Below, in pieces: positions 11,276-22,700 of a stretch of 64,000 nt of DNA. The first letter of the stretch is position 1. The number at the start of each line of letters is the position of its first letter. Origin of the DNA: Morinoia aosen (Eukaryota > Arthropoda > Malacostraca > Amphipoda > Talitridae); contig CM059571.1 in the NCBI GenBank assembly GCA_030386875.1, positions 26,034,355-26,098,354 on the forward strand, written 5' to 3'. Both the position numbers and the translations under genes were made by a program. A model generated the notes under the pieces. The model had not been told where the DNA came from. It saw nothing but the letters and a program-made list of their open reading frames with translations, and searched no databases.

Positions 11276-13428
11276 TCCCATAGATACAATACCTGTATCC
11301 CCCTGAGGGGAGTTCATGGTGAAGGGAGATAAAATTATCAGGCATTTTAATAAAACGAGAAATGCGGGAGAAGGTCAACCATATAAAGAGTACGCACATT
11401 GTAGGGATGAAAATTTGTCCCAGACGCGAAGTACGAGAGCAGAAACAGATCCTCGCAAACTATAACCATGCACTGAAACTGAGTGAAAAATTACATCTAA
11501 AAAACTATTGCGCAATTGGAAGCCCTGTAGAATTGATTAGTTGTAACATGAATGAAAACTTTCGATAGACTACCAGCACCAACTGTACAATAAGGAGACA
11601 ATACATGACTTGTAATAACTATAGACAACAGCAAAAAGTCGGTATATAGGGATCTCATGTGTGGTATCATCGGCAATTTAAGTAGAGTACTATGTACGAC
11701 CGTGTTACAGTTACAATAATTCTCTAATGGCAATAGTTGATGTGAAAAATATCGTAAAGTCGTATAGTAACCGACTGACAGATTGCAGTACAATTTTGCG
11801 TTTTTATGAACTCAAGAGTACGCGTGATAATCTTGCGTCTATGTGCTTAGGGTATATCTGAAATGAGGGGATATTAATGATCGAGTCGTCTTCGTTTGCT
11901 TTTTTAAAAATATTTTTAACAACTACTGAAAGCAGGAGCAGAAAATTACTCTTAAACAACAAAACTCTGTCTTCAATAATTCCTATAGTTTTAAAGCGAT
12001 TTCATTTTATACTTTCAAGTTCTGTTCATGTTTTTCTGCTGTCTAATGAATATTGTTACAAACACGTGTGGATAAACCTAAAAAAAATATTATTGACCAC
12101 TGCATTTCAGAATATGTAAGTAGAACGAAACATAATAGCGAAAAGTCAGTGGCATTCAATATGATTTTTTCCTGTAAGAAAGGCCTTTGTCAGAGAGGAA
12201 AGTCTTCTATGGAGGCACGCAAGGGGTTCAATTTCTCAGACCATTCGTTATTTGATCCTTGCATGAAAATTACATAATTTTGGAAGGAACAATATAGTTT
12301 TTTTAAGAAGTGACATACTCCGTGATCATGAACATGCAAATTAGTAGAACTGATGGATCTCGGACACTGATACCATTGGTGAGTGATGATAGCGGACGGG
12401 GAGAGTGCAATACCGTGTAGAAAGATCACATTTCTATGAGGGTTCATTTCATTGAACTAGGCAGTGAGTTCATTTCTAAAGCTAATCAGTTTGCCCAAAT
12501 GTTTTGTCGATTGCTTTTCCTTTTAGAACGAAAACTAATGCAGAACTTCCTTCTGCAAAGACAACATTTCTTGTAGTTTTTGGCGTTTTCCAGGTATTTT
12601 GTGAATTGTTTTTGAAAGCACTCGCTCGTTTTAATAATTGGAGGACGCTTCAACAGCGAATAACTTTTCACCGCATAATATGAAATTTTGCAGAGTGTCG
12701 TTTCTGTGGCCCTCCAAAACTTTCTTTGATTGATGAAATCTTTTTTGTCTTAATGCAAGTGATATGATTTGACATTTATAAAGCGTGTCTGGATTTTTTC
12801 CTAGATGTTTTCTGCGCAGTCTGGGCATCGTTTTCTTTGATTTTAGCGATTGTTTGGCTATCGGTCTCAGAGAATCTACGGATTTCTTCACATCTTTTTT
12901 CTGGCAACTTTAATCACTTTAACGGTTGTCTAAGACGTCGGACTATCCGAATGAGGACGATCATCAACACTTTCATTCTCCTCATATCTATCTCAAGGTC
13001 GTTTAATAAACATATTAGTTAAATTTGAATGTTCCCTCAATGTAAAAATAATACTTCTTATTTCACATTATTAATGCCATCAACAGGCAAACATTCGCTT
13101 CGTGTTAGCAGTAGCTTCAGTGTTTGAATATTAGACAGTTTGCTGAAATTCTTATCGAAAATCATTTCAAAAGAGTCCAGCAACGATTTCTAATATACAA
13201 ATTATAGTCAGAACATTTTTCGACTATTAATATGAGGTATAAAATTCTAACCGGACGAACGGGTCACTCATTATATTAAGACCTGTTTTCAACTGTAACT
13301 ACAACATCGTCAAAACCATTACTCTTCACTGGAAGATACCATGTATCAAACCTACATCTAATGATTCGTCAGCGGTTCTACTTCAACTTTTCCGAATTGG
13401 GAACCACAAATTTATGAGGTAAACCAAC
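11276..13428. other. Intron between the 13.5- and 8.0-kb exons, upstream part
   Basis: Several small frames on both strands (longest 98 codons) without any family motif; no transposon ends seen. Confidence 0.5.
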
Positions 13429-13613
13429 CTGCATTCGGTCAAAGGGACAAGCCTCCTTACAGCGGCCCCGCACGCGGGCCCCGCGGCACACGGTGCAGGC
13501 GGCGGGGTCACTCGGCGCGGCGCACCCGCCCAGGCAGCTGAGGGAGCAGCAGCGGGCAGAGCCGTCGCTAGCGCACCCGGCGTCTCCGCAGGCAGCAGGA
13601 CACGCTGGCTGAC
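13429..13613 (-). CDS. InR: InR exon: furin-like cysteine-rich core
   Basis: A 185-nt, very GC-rich exon (2 nt plus 61 codons). Motifs in order are QPACPAACGDAGC, ARCCSLSCLGGC, APSDPAACTVCRG, GRCKEACP and FDRMQ. The CC-x3-C-x3-C spacing and the following C-x2-C and CxxxCP match the INSR run ECCHPECLGSC, ACVACR and VCVPACP almost residue for residue in cysteine positions. The acceptor is CCCTCCCAG; GT joins G of the previous exon to make Gly. The donor is ATGCAG/GTTGGT (a weaker donor), phase 0. This is the strongest evidence for an insulin-receptor-type rather than another cysteine-rich protein. Confidence 0.87.
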
Positions 13614-13916
13614 CTGGGAGGGTGCCTTCGTATAGTGTGTGTGGTGGACTGGGAACATGGATCTAATAGTTGAAGTAATCTTGATTTTGAGCTTGAATTT
13701 GGTACGGAGTATATCAAAACGTAGAATAATAAGCGGGGAACTAAACACTGGTCTGTTCTCTGGAATGCTAAACCGAGAATAAATCTTACTAGATCTGAAA
13801 CGAATAGTATTTACGTGCTACTCTCAACAGTTAGGCATTCCTTACAGAAATAAGTTTACCGCAAGAAAGTGAGAACAATTTAACGTATTACATAAATGTG
13901 AAACCCTAGTTTAGAG

Positions 13917-14078
13917 CTCTAGAGCAGGGGTTCCCACCCTCGAGGTGCAAAAAATGTCCAAGTATATTATAGGATATTGGCTATTTGTTTGCATTTTTAG
14001 TTCAGGAGGCGCAAGGTTCGAATAAAATTTCTTTAGGAGCGCCGAGCGAAAGCAAGGTTGGAAACCTCTGATCTAGAG
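13917..14078. mobile_element. hAT-type MITE with 8-bp target duplication
   Basis: A 146-bp element at 13925-14070 has imperfect terminal inverted repeats: CAGGGGTTCCCACCCTCG at the left and, reversed, CAGAGGTTTCCAACCTTGC at the right. It is flanked by CTCTAGAG and ATCTAGAG, an 8-bp duplication with one mismatch. CAGRGGTT ends plus an 8-bp duplication are the signature of non-autonomous hAT elements. It has no coding capacity and lies in the intron between the 16.3- and 13.5-kb exons. Confidence 0.85.
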
Positions 14079-16306
14079 GAATGAGCACTTGTAACTATCA
14101 TGATTATTCCAATAAATCTAAGCAACGTACATTCAATTTAATTCCTCATTCGTTACAAAAACTGAAAAACAATTCTGTTTGTTTCATGTTATATTAGAAT
14201 CAGAAACAGTTTTCAGAAAAGTCATTTACAACAAAACAATGAAGCCCCCGGAAAGTATGAAGAATCCGTTTAGCTCCGCTAAACGTGAACGGCCGAATGT
14301 TGAATACAATATTTAGTCACCGAAGGTGGGTAACAATGGAAAATCATTCGTGGTTTTTTAAATTACGTTCATACGAATAAGATGCTTGAAAAATTGTGAC
14401 ATAAGTTTTCAAGCACGAGACCTATTTGTTATGTCAGTTTACTGATTATCCAAGACCACTTAATATGCATAGTAATTAGAGTACTTAACCCTTCTTGAGA
14501 AGAGCTTAAAAAATAAATTTTCATATCATTAATAAAATAAAATGAAGAGACTTCATTATCTCCCCCGAAATTTCTCAATACGAGACGCAAATATAAAAAA
14601 TTATTCCACGACCTCTGTGTGACTTCATATAAGAATTGAAGGTCGTGTTAATGCTCTTTTCGTTGTTAAGCAAACGTTAGGCTCTTTGAAGAAGAATACT
14701 GATGATAGAGTTCGCTTCAAAAGTTAGAAGTTTTCGTAGAGACTGAATGTCTACGACGATGTTCCGCACTTGTGATAAATAGTGCATGATACCCTGATTT
14801 GCTATCCAGCTCTATTTAGCGAAAATAACGCGAGAATATGATGAATTTTTTTAAGTAACTACACAGCCTCTTACGATGTTCTGCCCATTACTCTCCCGCA
14901 ACGAGTGCTGAGACGAGAGACCAGGGGAGAATGAGTCGGAGACATTTCTGCGGCACTCTTTGAAGATTTTTAATATCTCCTATCAAACAAGTTGAAGAAC
15001 AAGCAAAATAAGAGTATTACTGGTATTTGTAGCGGTGAATTTCTTTCATAACGGCGGCTTAAATACTCAGTGGAACATTTAAATTCAACGCAGCACGTTG
15101 TATTTTAGATTGGACTCAAGACGTCTCTGTTTAATAGTCGTTTAGTAGCTTTCAGGTACTCTTCCAGAATTTCGATTTTTTTAGAACAAATTCCACCTCT
15201 GGGGAAGAATTTTTTTTAACGTAAAGAATAAGACCATGACTTGTTGTATAACACTAATAGAAACTGTATTCATCAAATACGCATGGCTATGATAGAGAAC
15301 GAAATGCATCACAAGTTGTACACCTGCGTCACGACTGAGTAATGGCTGGCCGGTACGCGTTCAAATTATTAAATCGGAATTTTTTATACCAAATGACACT
15401 CGAGTCGATCGCATTAAAACGTAATTGAATTTGATAGGAACACATGCAATGCCTGCTCATGAAATATACTGCATGAAGCAAGCTGGGTTAGTTTTCCCAA
15501 CTAATAAGCAAAAATTCTTTTGATAGACGATGCACTGTATCATTGATAAATTAAAATGAGAGAATAATTACGTTTGATACAAGTTTGTAATTAGAGCTCA
15601 TAAGCTTGAAATACACGTTCACCAAATCATTGACTGTGAATAAATGAATATTGAAGAGAAAATATAATGCAGAACAGGAGCTTGTGATTTGCATTGAAAT
15701 ATTCCAAATTGAATCTAATCTGGCACTCAACATAACGACGAACACAGAGGCGGTACAGGTTTGGGTGCGTTCAATATGGGTTACAGGAATACAGCAGCAG
15801 AACATCTCATTAATGACGATACTTCAAGTCTATCTAAAGAAATGTCATCATTCTTTTACGTAGCCTGAACTTGAGTGGCTAATTAAGTACTTGAGTTGCA
15901 ATTGGCAAATGAAGTTGTATATCGCAATTCATTATGTCTAATGGTGTAGTCAAGTAAAAATTTTTCAACCTGAATAGCCTTAATTTTGTTAGAAAGAGAT
16001 TTATGCTCTAACACAAATACGCAATGGCTCGCAAATGTGAGTGTGAAAATGGTTCCAAGAAAACGTTCTAAGCTAGATTATGAACACTCTCACAATGAAA
16101 TCTAACCAATGATAAAATTCCCTCAAATGTTAATATCATTACGCACCTTTAACCTTTACGTTTAGAAAATATGACATACAGAGCTGAATACAACCGAGAG
16201 AAGTTTAATCGAGCCACAGATATCAATAGCTCCTGAGAGGCTGTTAAGGACGACTCTAAATAGCGGCTGCGCGTGAAGCAACAAGTTCACAACAGGCGGC
16301 GCTAAC
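14079..16306. other. Intron between the 16.3- and 13.5-kb InR exons
   Basis: AT-rich, no other element seen. If the cysteine-rich domain has a missing cassette exon (length a multiple of three) it could be here; I found no RCW-like motif. Confidence 0.5.
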
Positions 16307-16400
16307 CTGGGGTACTCGAGGCTTTGATGAGCTTGGGTGAGGGACACTCGGAGGTCGAGGGCAGACACGCGCCAGAACTGACGGCGGTCGGGGGATTTAT
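16307..16400 (-). CDS. InR: InR exon: start of furin-like cysteine-rich domain
   Basis: A 94-nt exon (31 codons plus 1 nt) between acceptor TTTTGTGCAG and donor CCCCAG/GTTAGC. In the phase set by its neighbours it reads INPPTAVSSGAC, LPSTSEC, PSPKLIKASSTP and then the first nt of a Gly codon finished by the next exon. Two cysteines fit the entry to the cysteine-rich domain (INSR: PPKECGDLC). No long match backs it. The call rests on position, GC content, splice sites and exact phase on both sides. Compared with INSR the stretch before the next exon lacks the RCW and RCQ cysteines, so it is short or a cassette exon is missing. Confidence 0.6.
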
Positions 16401-16910
16401 CTGCACAAAATGAAAACGAAATACAGGATTAAGGACATGATTGATAGAAAAAAGGGTCTCGATATGGCAGAATCACTCAACTGAGACGGTATAGGGGAGT
16501 GGTGATTAGTTGGATTTGGAATAAATGGAAAAAGGAGATCTAGCAAAACAATAGATTTGAAAGGAATGAGCTCTGACTCCTTCCGAAAATGACTTCTTTC
16601 TCAAATTGTGAAAAGATCTAATCAGGATAAGAATTATCTTCGTTTCCTTTTTATAATTTTACCGATGAATTGCTGAGAACACTACAACTGATAATTCTCT
16701 ATTGATTCTCGGGCAAAAACAAATGGATTGCTTTCAGTTCTCCATTAAGTATTTTATGCATTCACCTGTTCATTGATTGCCATTTTTCCCTTTGTATTGA
16801 CACACCGAATGAGAATAGGGACAGTACCACTACAACAAGAGAAGCAGAGCAAAAAAACAGCAGGCGGAGGAACAAGTGGGTGCGAGATGTAGATGAACAA
16901 CCAGATGTAG

Positions 16911-17640
16911 GGACAACCAGCACCAAGTGCAGTAGTCTCGCCACAACCAGCACCAGGTGCAGTAGTCTCCCCACAACCAGCACCAGGTGCAGTAGTCTCA
17001 CAACCAGCACCAGGTGCAGTAGTCTCATCACAACCAGCACCAGGTGCAGTAGTCTCACCACAACCAGCACCAGATGCAGTAGTCTCACCACAACCAGCAC
17101 CAGGTGCAGTAGTCTCACCACAACCAGCACAAGGTGCAGTAGTCTCACCACAACCAGCACCAAGTGCAGTAATCTCACCACAACCAGCACAAGGTGCAGT
17201 AGTCTCACCACAACCAGCACCAAGTGCAGTAGTCTCACCACAACCAGCACCAAGTGCAGTAATCTCACCACAACCAGCACCAAGTGCAGTAGTCTCACCA
17301 CAACCAGCACCAAGTACAGTAGTCTCACCACAACCAGCACCAGGTGCAGTAGTCTCACCACAACCAGCACCAAGTGCAGTAGTCTCACCACAACCAGCAC
17401 CAGGTGCAGTAATCTCACCACAACCAGCACCAGGTGCAGTAGTTACAACCAGCACCAGGTGCAGTAGCCACAACCAGCACCAGGTGCACAACCAGCACCA
17501 GGTGCAATAGCCACAACCAGCACCAGGTGCAATAGCCACTACCAGCACCAGGTGCAGTAGCTACAACCAGCACCAGGTGCAGTAGCCACAACCAGCACCA
17601 GGTGCAGTAGCCACAACCAGCACTATGTGCACAGCCAGCT
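16911..17640. repeat. 30-bp / 25-bp minisatellite
   Basis: About 18 units of 30 bp (16916-17440) then about 8 units of 25 bp or shorter. The core is CCACAACCAGCACCAGGTGC followed by AGTAG; the 30-bp form adds TCTCA. Each core holds the palindrome GCACCAGGTGC. No unit has a stop in three frames on the minus strand or two on the plus, which creates frames of 264, 222 and 195 codons; I treat these as by-products. On the transcribed (minus) strand each 30-bp unit reads TTGTG/GTGAGAC, a donor-like core. The array lies 0.5 kb upstream of the 16.3-kb InR exon. Confidence 0.95.
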
Positions 17641-17746
17641 GCCGCTTGGCTCCCCATCCCCGGTTGCATTTGGGAGGAAGCAAGCTAGGAAGGCCACGGT
17701 GAGTAACGACGGAACTTCCTTTCTCCGAAATACGATGCCGTCTGAC

Positions 17747-18269
17747 TTACGTACCTGCATAAACACTTGCGCTCCGCTGTACGTAAACCAAATCGTGAAT
17801 GAAGAACCGGCACTGCGCATTGCTTGCCCAACATTGTTCAAGTGAGAGCTTTAGTATCGCCTCAAGTCTCTCGCCAAAATACAATTTAACGGGTAGAAAT
17901 TTAGCTGGAAAATCTTCCGAAGTCGAAATCATAAGTTTCATGCACCACAATAGAATGGTAAAGATGCTTTCGCAAATTCCGTTGTACACTATAACGACTC
18001 GTGACATGCTAGCATTAAATTTCTTCCCACCATCGTTGTGTACCAAAATTTTCCTCCGTGAATGCAGTACATATAGTGCCAGCAATGAAAGAGAATGTTT
18101 GTCGAGTTTTAATGGTTGTTGTTGCTGTAAAACATCATTTCCTTTTGAAAAACTCTTTAAGGCGAACGAATTTATAAGTAAATATCTTACACCGGAACGG
18201 ATAAACTGCAAATCTGCAAGACGGCAGTTTCGCTTTGCACTTAAAATGCTACTTTTTAAGCACCATTAA
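17747..18269. other. Overlapping opposite-strand open frames, nature unknown
   Basis: A 156-codon plus frame (17799-18269) and a 154-codon minus frame (17747-18211) overlap almost fully right beside the minisatellite. Neither contains a motif I recognise. The plus frame has a cysteine cluster (GCCCCK) and the minus frame a glutamine run. Two long frames on the same 470 bp of AT-rich DNA are somewhat unexpected but may be chance. Confidence 0.2.
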
Positions 18270-19767
18270 ATAGCCGAGAGTCAACTTGGGGTCCGGACAT
18301 TAGTTTCTTTGGCTAAGAGAGTTTATCGTTGCCTTTGCTTAACGAATAGAGTCATTCGTTTAAAGCGCCTAAGTCTAGGTTTTTCCTATTTCTTTTAAGT
18401 CTTTGGTCTTGAGTGGAGCTGCAATAAAGTTAAGGGCACATCCTGAACAGTCTGGCCTCAGATAATGACCTCGACGAATGACTCAACCCAAAAATACGAC
18501 TCAAGACTTTAAGCAATAAGAAACAGTAATAATTTGCATGGTTGGGAGCCTTAGCTACAGACAGCGTGCAGGCCTGAGATATACGTGCGGCGCGCAGTGT
18601 TCTCAGGCCAGAGCATGACGAAAAATGACCTCTCATTAAATGACACCATTTTACGGAGCCTCTTTCCAGAGCCTTAATCAATTCAGTTTATTTTGGCCGC
18701 GCCAGAGAAATTGGTAGTCGAGTTATCATTCTTTACGATTACTGATGAGAAGAGCGGAATCTTCGTTATTAGAAGTTTTCTCGATACGCCTGTTTTACAA
18801 CAGGCCACTTTAGTTTAGGCAAACTTACTTTTGTGTGCTGCGATCTATGTAATGATTCTTAATTATTGGTGGTGTGAAACATTAAATATCAATCAGTGCT
18901 CTGCCAATGGTGCTAGTCATCTCTCTAGAATAGTTCAGCGTTGATGGACCAACACAATAAGAGCCATTTGCAGATCTTGCGCGTTCAATAAACGACCAAT
19001 GCTAAAGCTCTGTTATATTATCTGCGCTGATAAGGTGGAGTTGAAGGATTGCGTCGCCTTTGAGAGCCTATTCAAAAAAAAGAAAAAGTATTAAAAGCTT
19101 AGTACTTTAATTTACTGAAACCTATTTGAAATTCGAGATGAGAATAACGAGGCGTGCTGTCAATCTCAGCTGTAATCAAAGTGAGCTCTCCTCCAGCGTC
19201 TATTTTTTCGAATAATGGACTTTGTCAAACAAATAAAGCAGACTAAAAAGCTAGGTTCTTTGTACTCGTTGCTTAACTAAAAATTCATGAGGTTTACTGA
19301 AATCAGTTGAATGGTTATCTGTAATCATCGTTTGTCTCTTCAAAATAACCATAACGAATTGAAGCACTTGAAAAACAGAAGTTCCGTCATTCCAGTGTTT
19401 CAGAGCTGAAAGGACGTAGATTGCCCTAGTTTTATATAGGGTGAGTGAATCAATATGAATCGCCGACGTGTATGCCCGCATCCTAGATCTTACTTAAAGC
19501 ACATAAATAAAACATATTTATTAACGAATTTGGGTGAAAAGTGTACGAAACCTTCAGTAGTAGTTGAAAGGAACAATCCCAACGAGAATAAGTTGATTAA
19601 CCAACATGATTTGATGCAGCAAAGAAGAGAACGTTTTTTAAGTCGCAAGCGGTAAAAACACTAAATTCTAAATAAAATTAACTCACGGCTATGATTGTTT
19701 CCAAACGAATATGAATATTTAAAGAGACGGAATTTGAGCTGGAACATACTAATGAAGTTCAATGTTC
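18270..19767. other. Intron, nothing recognised
   Basis: Unmatched AT-rich sequence with small frames only. Confidence 0.5.
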
Positions 19768-20022
19768 CACTTGAATCAGTGAAAAAATCCCACACAAATT
19801 TATCAAGACATGCACTGCCAGCATACCACAAGCACTACGTTGAAGTGAGGCAAATCACCTTCCTGTAACTCAAATTTTGAGAGTGAATTATAATTCTACT
19901 CATCTAAGTTTCCCATTGCCGCAGTCAAAAATAAACTGCCCCATAATTTTTGGCTTCAGTACCATTTACTCTAGACTTTTCAACTTATAATCAAGGGAAT
20001 AACACAGAAATTTTTCCATGAA
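19768..20022. repeat. Repeat C, copy 1
   Basis: Direct repeat of 22495-22700. Landmarks are CACTTGAATCAGTG, TTTATCAAGACATGCACTGC, GAAGTGAGGCAAATCAC and CTCAAATTTTGAGAGTGAAT. The inner palindrome-like CTCAAATTTTGAG is kept. This copy has about 50 bp (roughly 19940-19988) that the other lacks. Confidence 0.85.
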
Positions 20023-21778
20023 ACTCAACACAAAACAAGAACGCAAGAAATGAAGCCGGACTTCAATTACAGCTCTCTATAAATACGTGCTTGCAATGAG
20101 AGAGGCTCACTCAAACAGGAGTCTCACTTTTTAATTTGAGCTTCAATTGAAACGTTGGGGCTACTAAGGCCACTGTGCCCAGTTTTACTTAAATTTATTG
20201 AATAAACTGAACCATTAATATGTAATATGAGAGCGGAATGGAATATTTCGTCTCACTTCATAATGAAATAAGTCTTTTGAGCGTAGTATTTCAGGTGCGT
20301 TATAACTATACAAATTATTTAACTGAATTTGAGTATAATTTAATTAGTCTACAAACATTAACATCAATATGTATTCAAAATCAAGATGCACCAAGATACA
20401 AATACTACAATTCAATGAAGGGTTCATTACGCTATTCAACCCTTAGACATGGAGAACAAAAAGCTAGTAGAAAGAACTTTCAATGTCGGTAGATAGTCCG
20501 TCAATTCCCAATAAGGATGTTGTACCTGCCGCTCACTTACTGTTATGAAAACAGTAGGTGGCGCACCTATTCAGAGAACTCATTACTCACAAACCATGCA
20601 TGCACCAAGAAGCAAGCTCACGATCTCGTGAACTCAAGCAAAATTTGATCGTGAGCCCGAGGAAACCGGCTTCTAATGAACTGTGGTTAGCCACCGACGA
20701 GGGGTAGGAGGTTCGACTTGAGTTTACGAGCGGCAGGCATTGTTTAGCAGCGTGAGGAGCACCGCTGTAGGTTTTCGGCATTGGGCAGAAACGCCATTTA
20801 CCACCAGTTTCAGGACCTCATACATCGAGGATATCGGGTATACTTTTGGCTAAATCTCGTAGTCGAATACTCTGAGGACACCGCGGTAATTATTGCCTAT
20901 TTTTATCTAATCGAATTTTTTTAGTTGACCAGCACCGTGTTAGAAGTTACACAGACGCCAGAAGCACCAGTAACTTAAGCTACGTAATGGATACCTCCGT
21001 ACTGGCATTATTGAACCCTTTATCGTCAAAGTGGATTTCAATATCCGCTTTCATAAACAGCTCCAGTATATTTCATTCCTTGTGAAATTTGTGACCTAAA
21101 TGTGTTCTTCTAAGTTCATTGTCGAGTGCTGCGATCACTTCCTCGTTGTGATGTCGGTGACTACATGATGACGGTGCCTGTTTAATGATAGTGGTTGTAA
21201 TAACGGTAATATGAGTACAAAATTCTGACATTAAAGGGTTAAGCAAAATTTTTAGAAGCGCGTCAGTATACGCACGTAATGGATGCGTATCAGCAAAAGT
21301 CTCAGGAATGTCTCCACATTTTAACAAATCCGCTGAAGACAAAGCTAATAATGGCTTTAAAAATGTCCCCTTAAACCTCAGTAATAATTCTACACTAGCT
21401 TACTTTGCTTTGAGAATTGATCAATTAATAAGTCTCTAAACCTTAAAATAACTATTTGGTAAAAACTCAATGACGTTCAGCGATATATCAGTGTCCCATG
21501 CTTACAGTTTACTTCAAAAAGTACATTTCGAAAAAAATTATTATTTTACATCGTCGCTTAATAACGGTCAGGAAAGGGCGCGATTAATATTTCACATGCA
21601 ATAGCTAAATTCAGAATAAAATGCAACGGCGGCCCGAATAACTTTTCTGAATTTTTTGAGTCCAACATGAAGCATTTTGAGGTCTTACTCTAGCACTCAA
21701 GCAGCCGCTTACTGTCTTCATTGCTGGAGATCTCTTAGTATTGCCCACGATAAAGTTAATGCATTAGGTAATGAATTA
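20023..21778. other. Intron, nothing recognised
   Basis: Contains a modest GC-rich patch at about 20590-20790 with no motif or splice-flanked frame. Confidence 0.5.
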
Positions 21779-22092
21779 GTTTAAGCCCCCTTTTCTCAAC
21801 GAACGTATTTACAAGAGACCATGGAGGCCCTATTTAGGATGGAATTAGGAGTATAGCAGATTTACGCACACTGTATGTGAGTTCCCACACCCTGCACATA
21901 AAACCAGCACAACATAAAGATGTTTATATAACGAAATGAATTATGATGAAAAAAGCAATATGTGATGAAATAAGGAGAGTAGTGGGCTAAAAAGAGATAG
22001 CAGGTAACAGATCAAAAAACTTTTCCATTTCAACAAATGGAAGGCCTACCTTATTTTCAGCTCAGGACTTCCCATATTCCTCCTGGAGAGTG
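21779..22092 (-). repeat. Retroposed repeat family A, copy 4 (diverged)
   Basis: Landmarks on the plus strand are TTTAAGCCCCC, CCTATTTAGGATGGAATTAG, ACAGATCAAAAAACTTTTCC, TTTCAACAAATGGAAGGCCT and CCCATATTCCTCCTGG. It has the same orientation as the other copies. Confidence 0.75.
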
Positions 22093-22494
22093 TTCAAGTT
22101 AGCACAAAATGCAGGTAACTAATCTTCTTATACAACATTGCAAACTTAATTCAAATGAAGAGCCGCCTACCAATTCGCCACAAAATAATATAGATTGGCG
22201 AAATATTTCGTTCCCAATCAGCACTGATAAAACGCGCTACACTAAAGTGGTGAATCAAACTCTTCAATAATGAAACATTACGGTGAAAATTGGAAGCCGA
22301 CTACACCACATGCCTTCACCAGAGACCAGGTCGAATGATGGATCTGTCTCAGAACAGCCCGTACTATACACCCGCCACGCACGGAAGCCCGCCATAGATG
22401 CCTCAATAATTCACTTCTTAAGGGGAGTGCCTGCCTAAGTTTGCGCTAGTCTGTAGTCTTCCAGGCAACCAGGTTACGTCTGAGGGACATGATT

Positions 22495-22700
22495 CAACTT
22501 GAATCAGTGTGAAAATCCCACACATATTTATCAAGACATGCACTGCCTACAGCCCACAAGTACTACATTGAAGTGAGGCAAATCACATTCTTGCAACTCA
22601 AATTTTGAGAGTGAATTATAATTCTACTCATCAAAGTTTCCTATTGCCGCAACAAAAAATAAATTGCTATAATCAAGTAAATAATACAAAAATTTAACCG
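22495..22700. repeat. Repeat C, copy 2
   Basis: Second copy of the repeat at 19768-20022, 2.7 kb away in the same orientation, roughly 88-90 percent alike by eye, with an internal deletion near 22668. Confidence 0.85.

Noticed and set aside
16162-16368. Alternative minus frame of the 16.3-kb exon (SALDLRVSLTQAHQSLEYPR)
   Set aside because: It does not match the phases of the exons on either side and has no cysteines; the other frame does both.
16754-17548. 264-codon minus frame with AGCGETTAPG-like decapeptide repeats
   Set aside because: The 30-bp unit is stop-free in several frames on both strands; the frames are by-products of the minisatellite.
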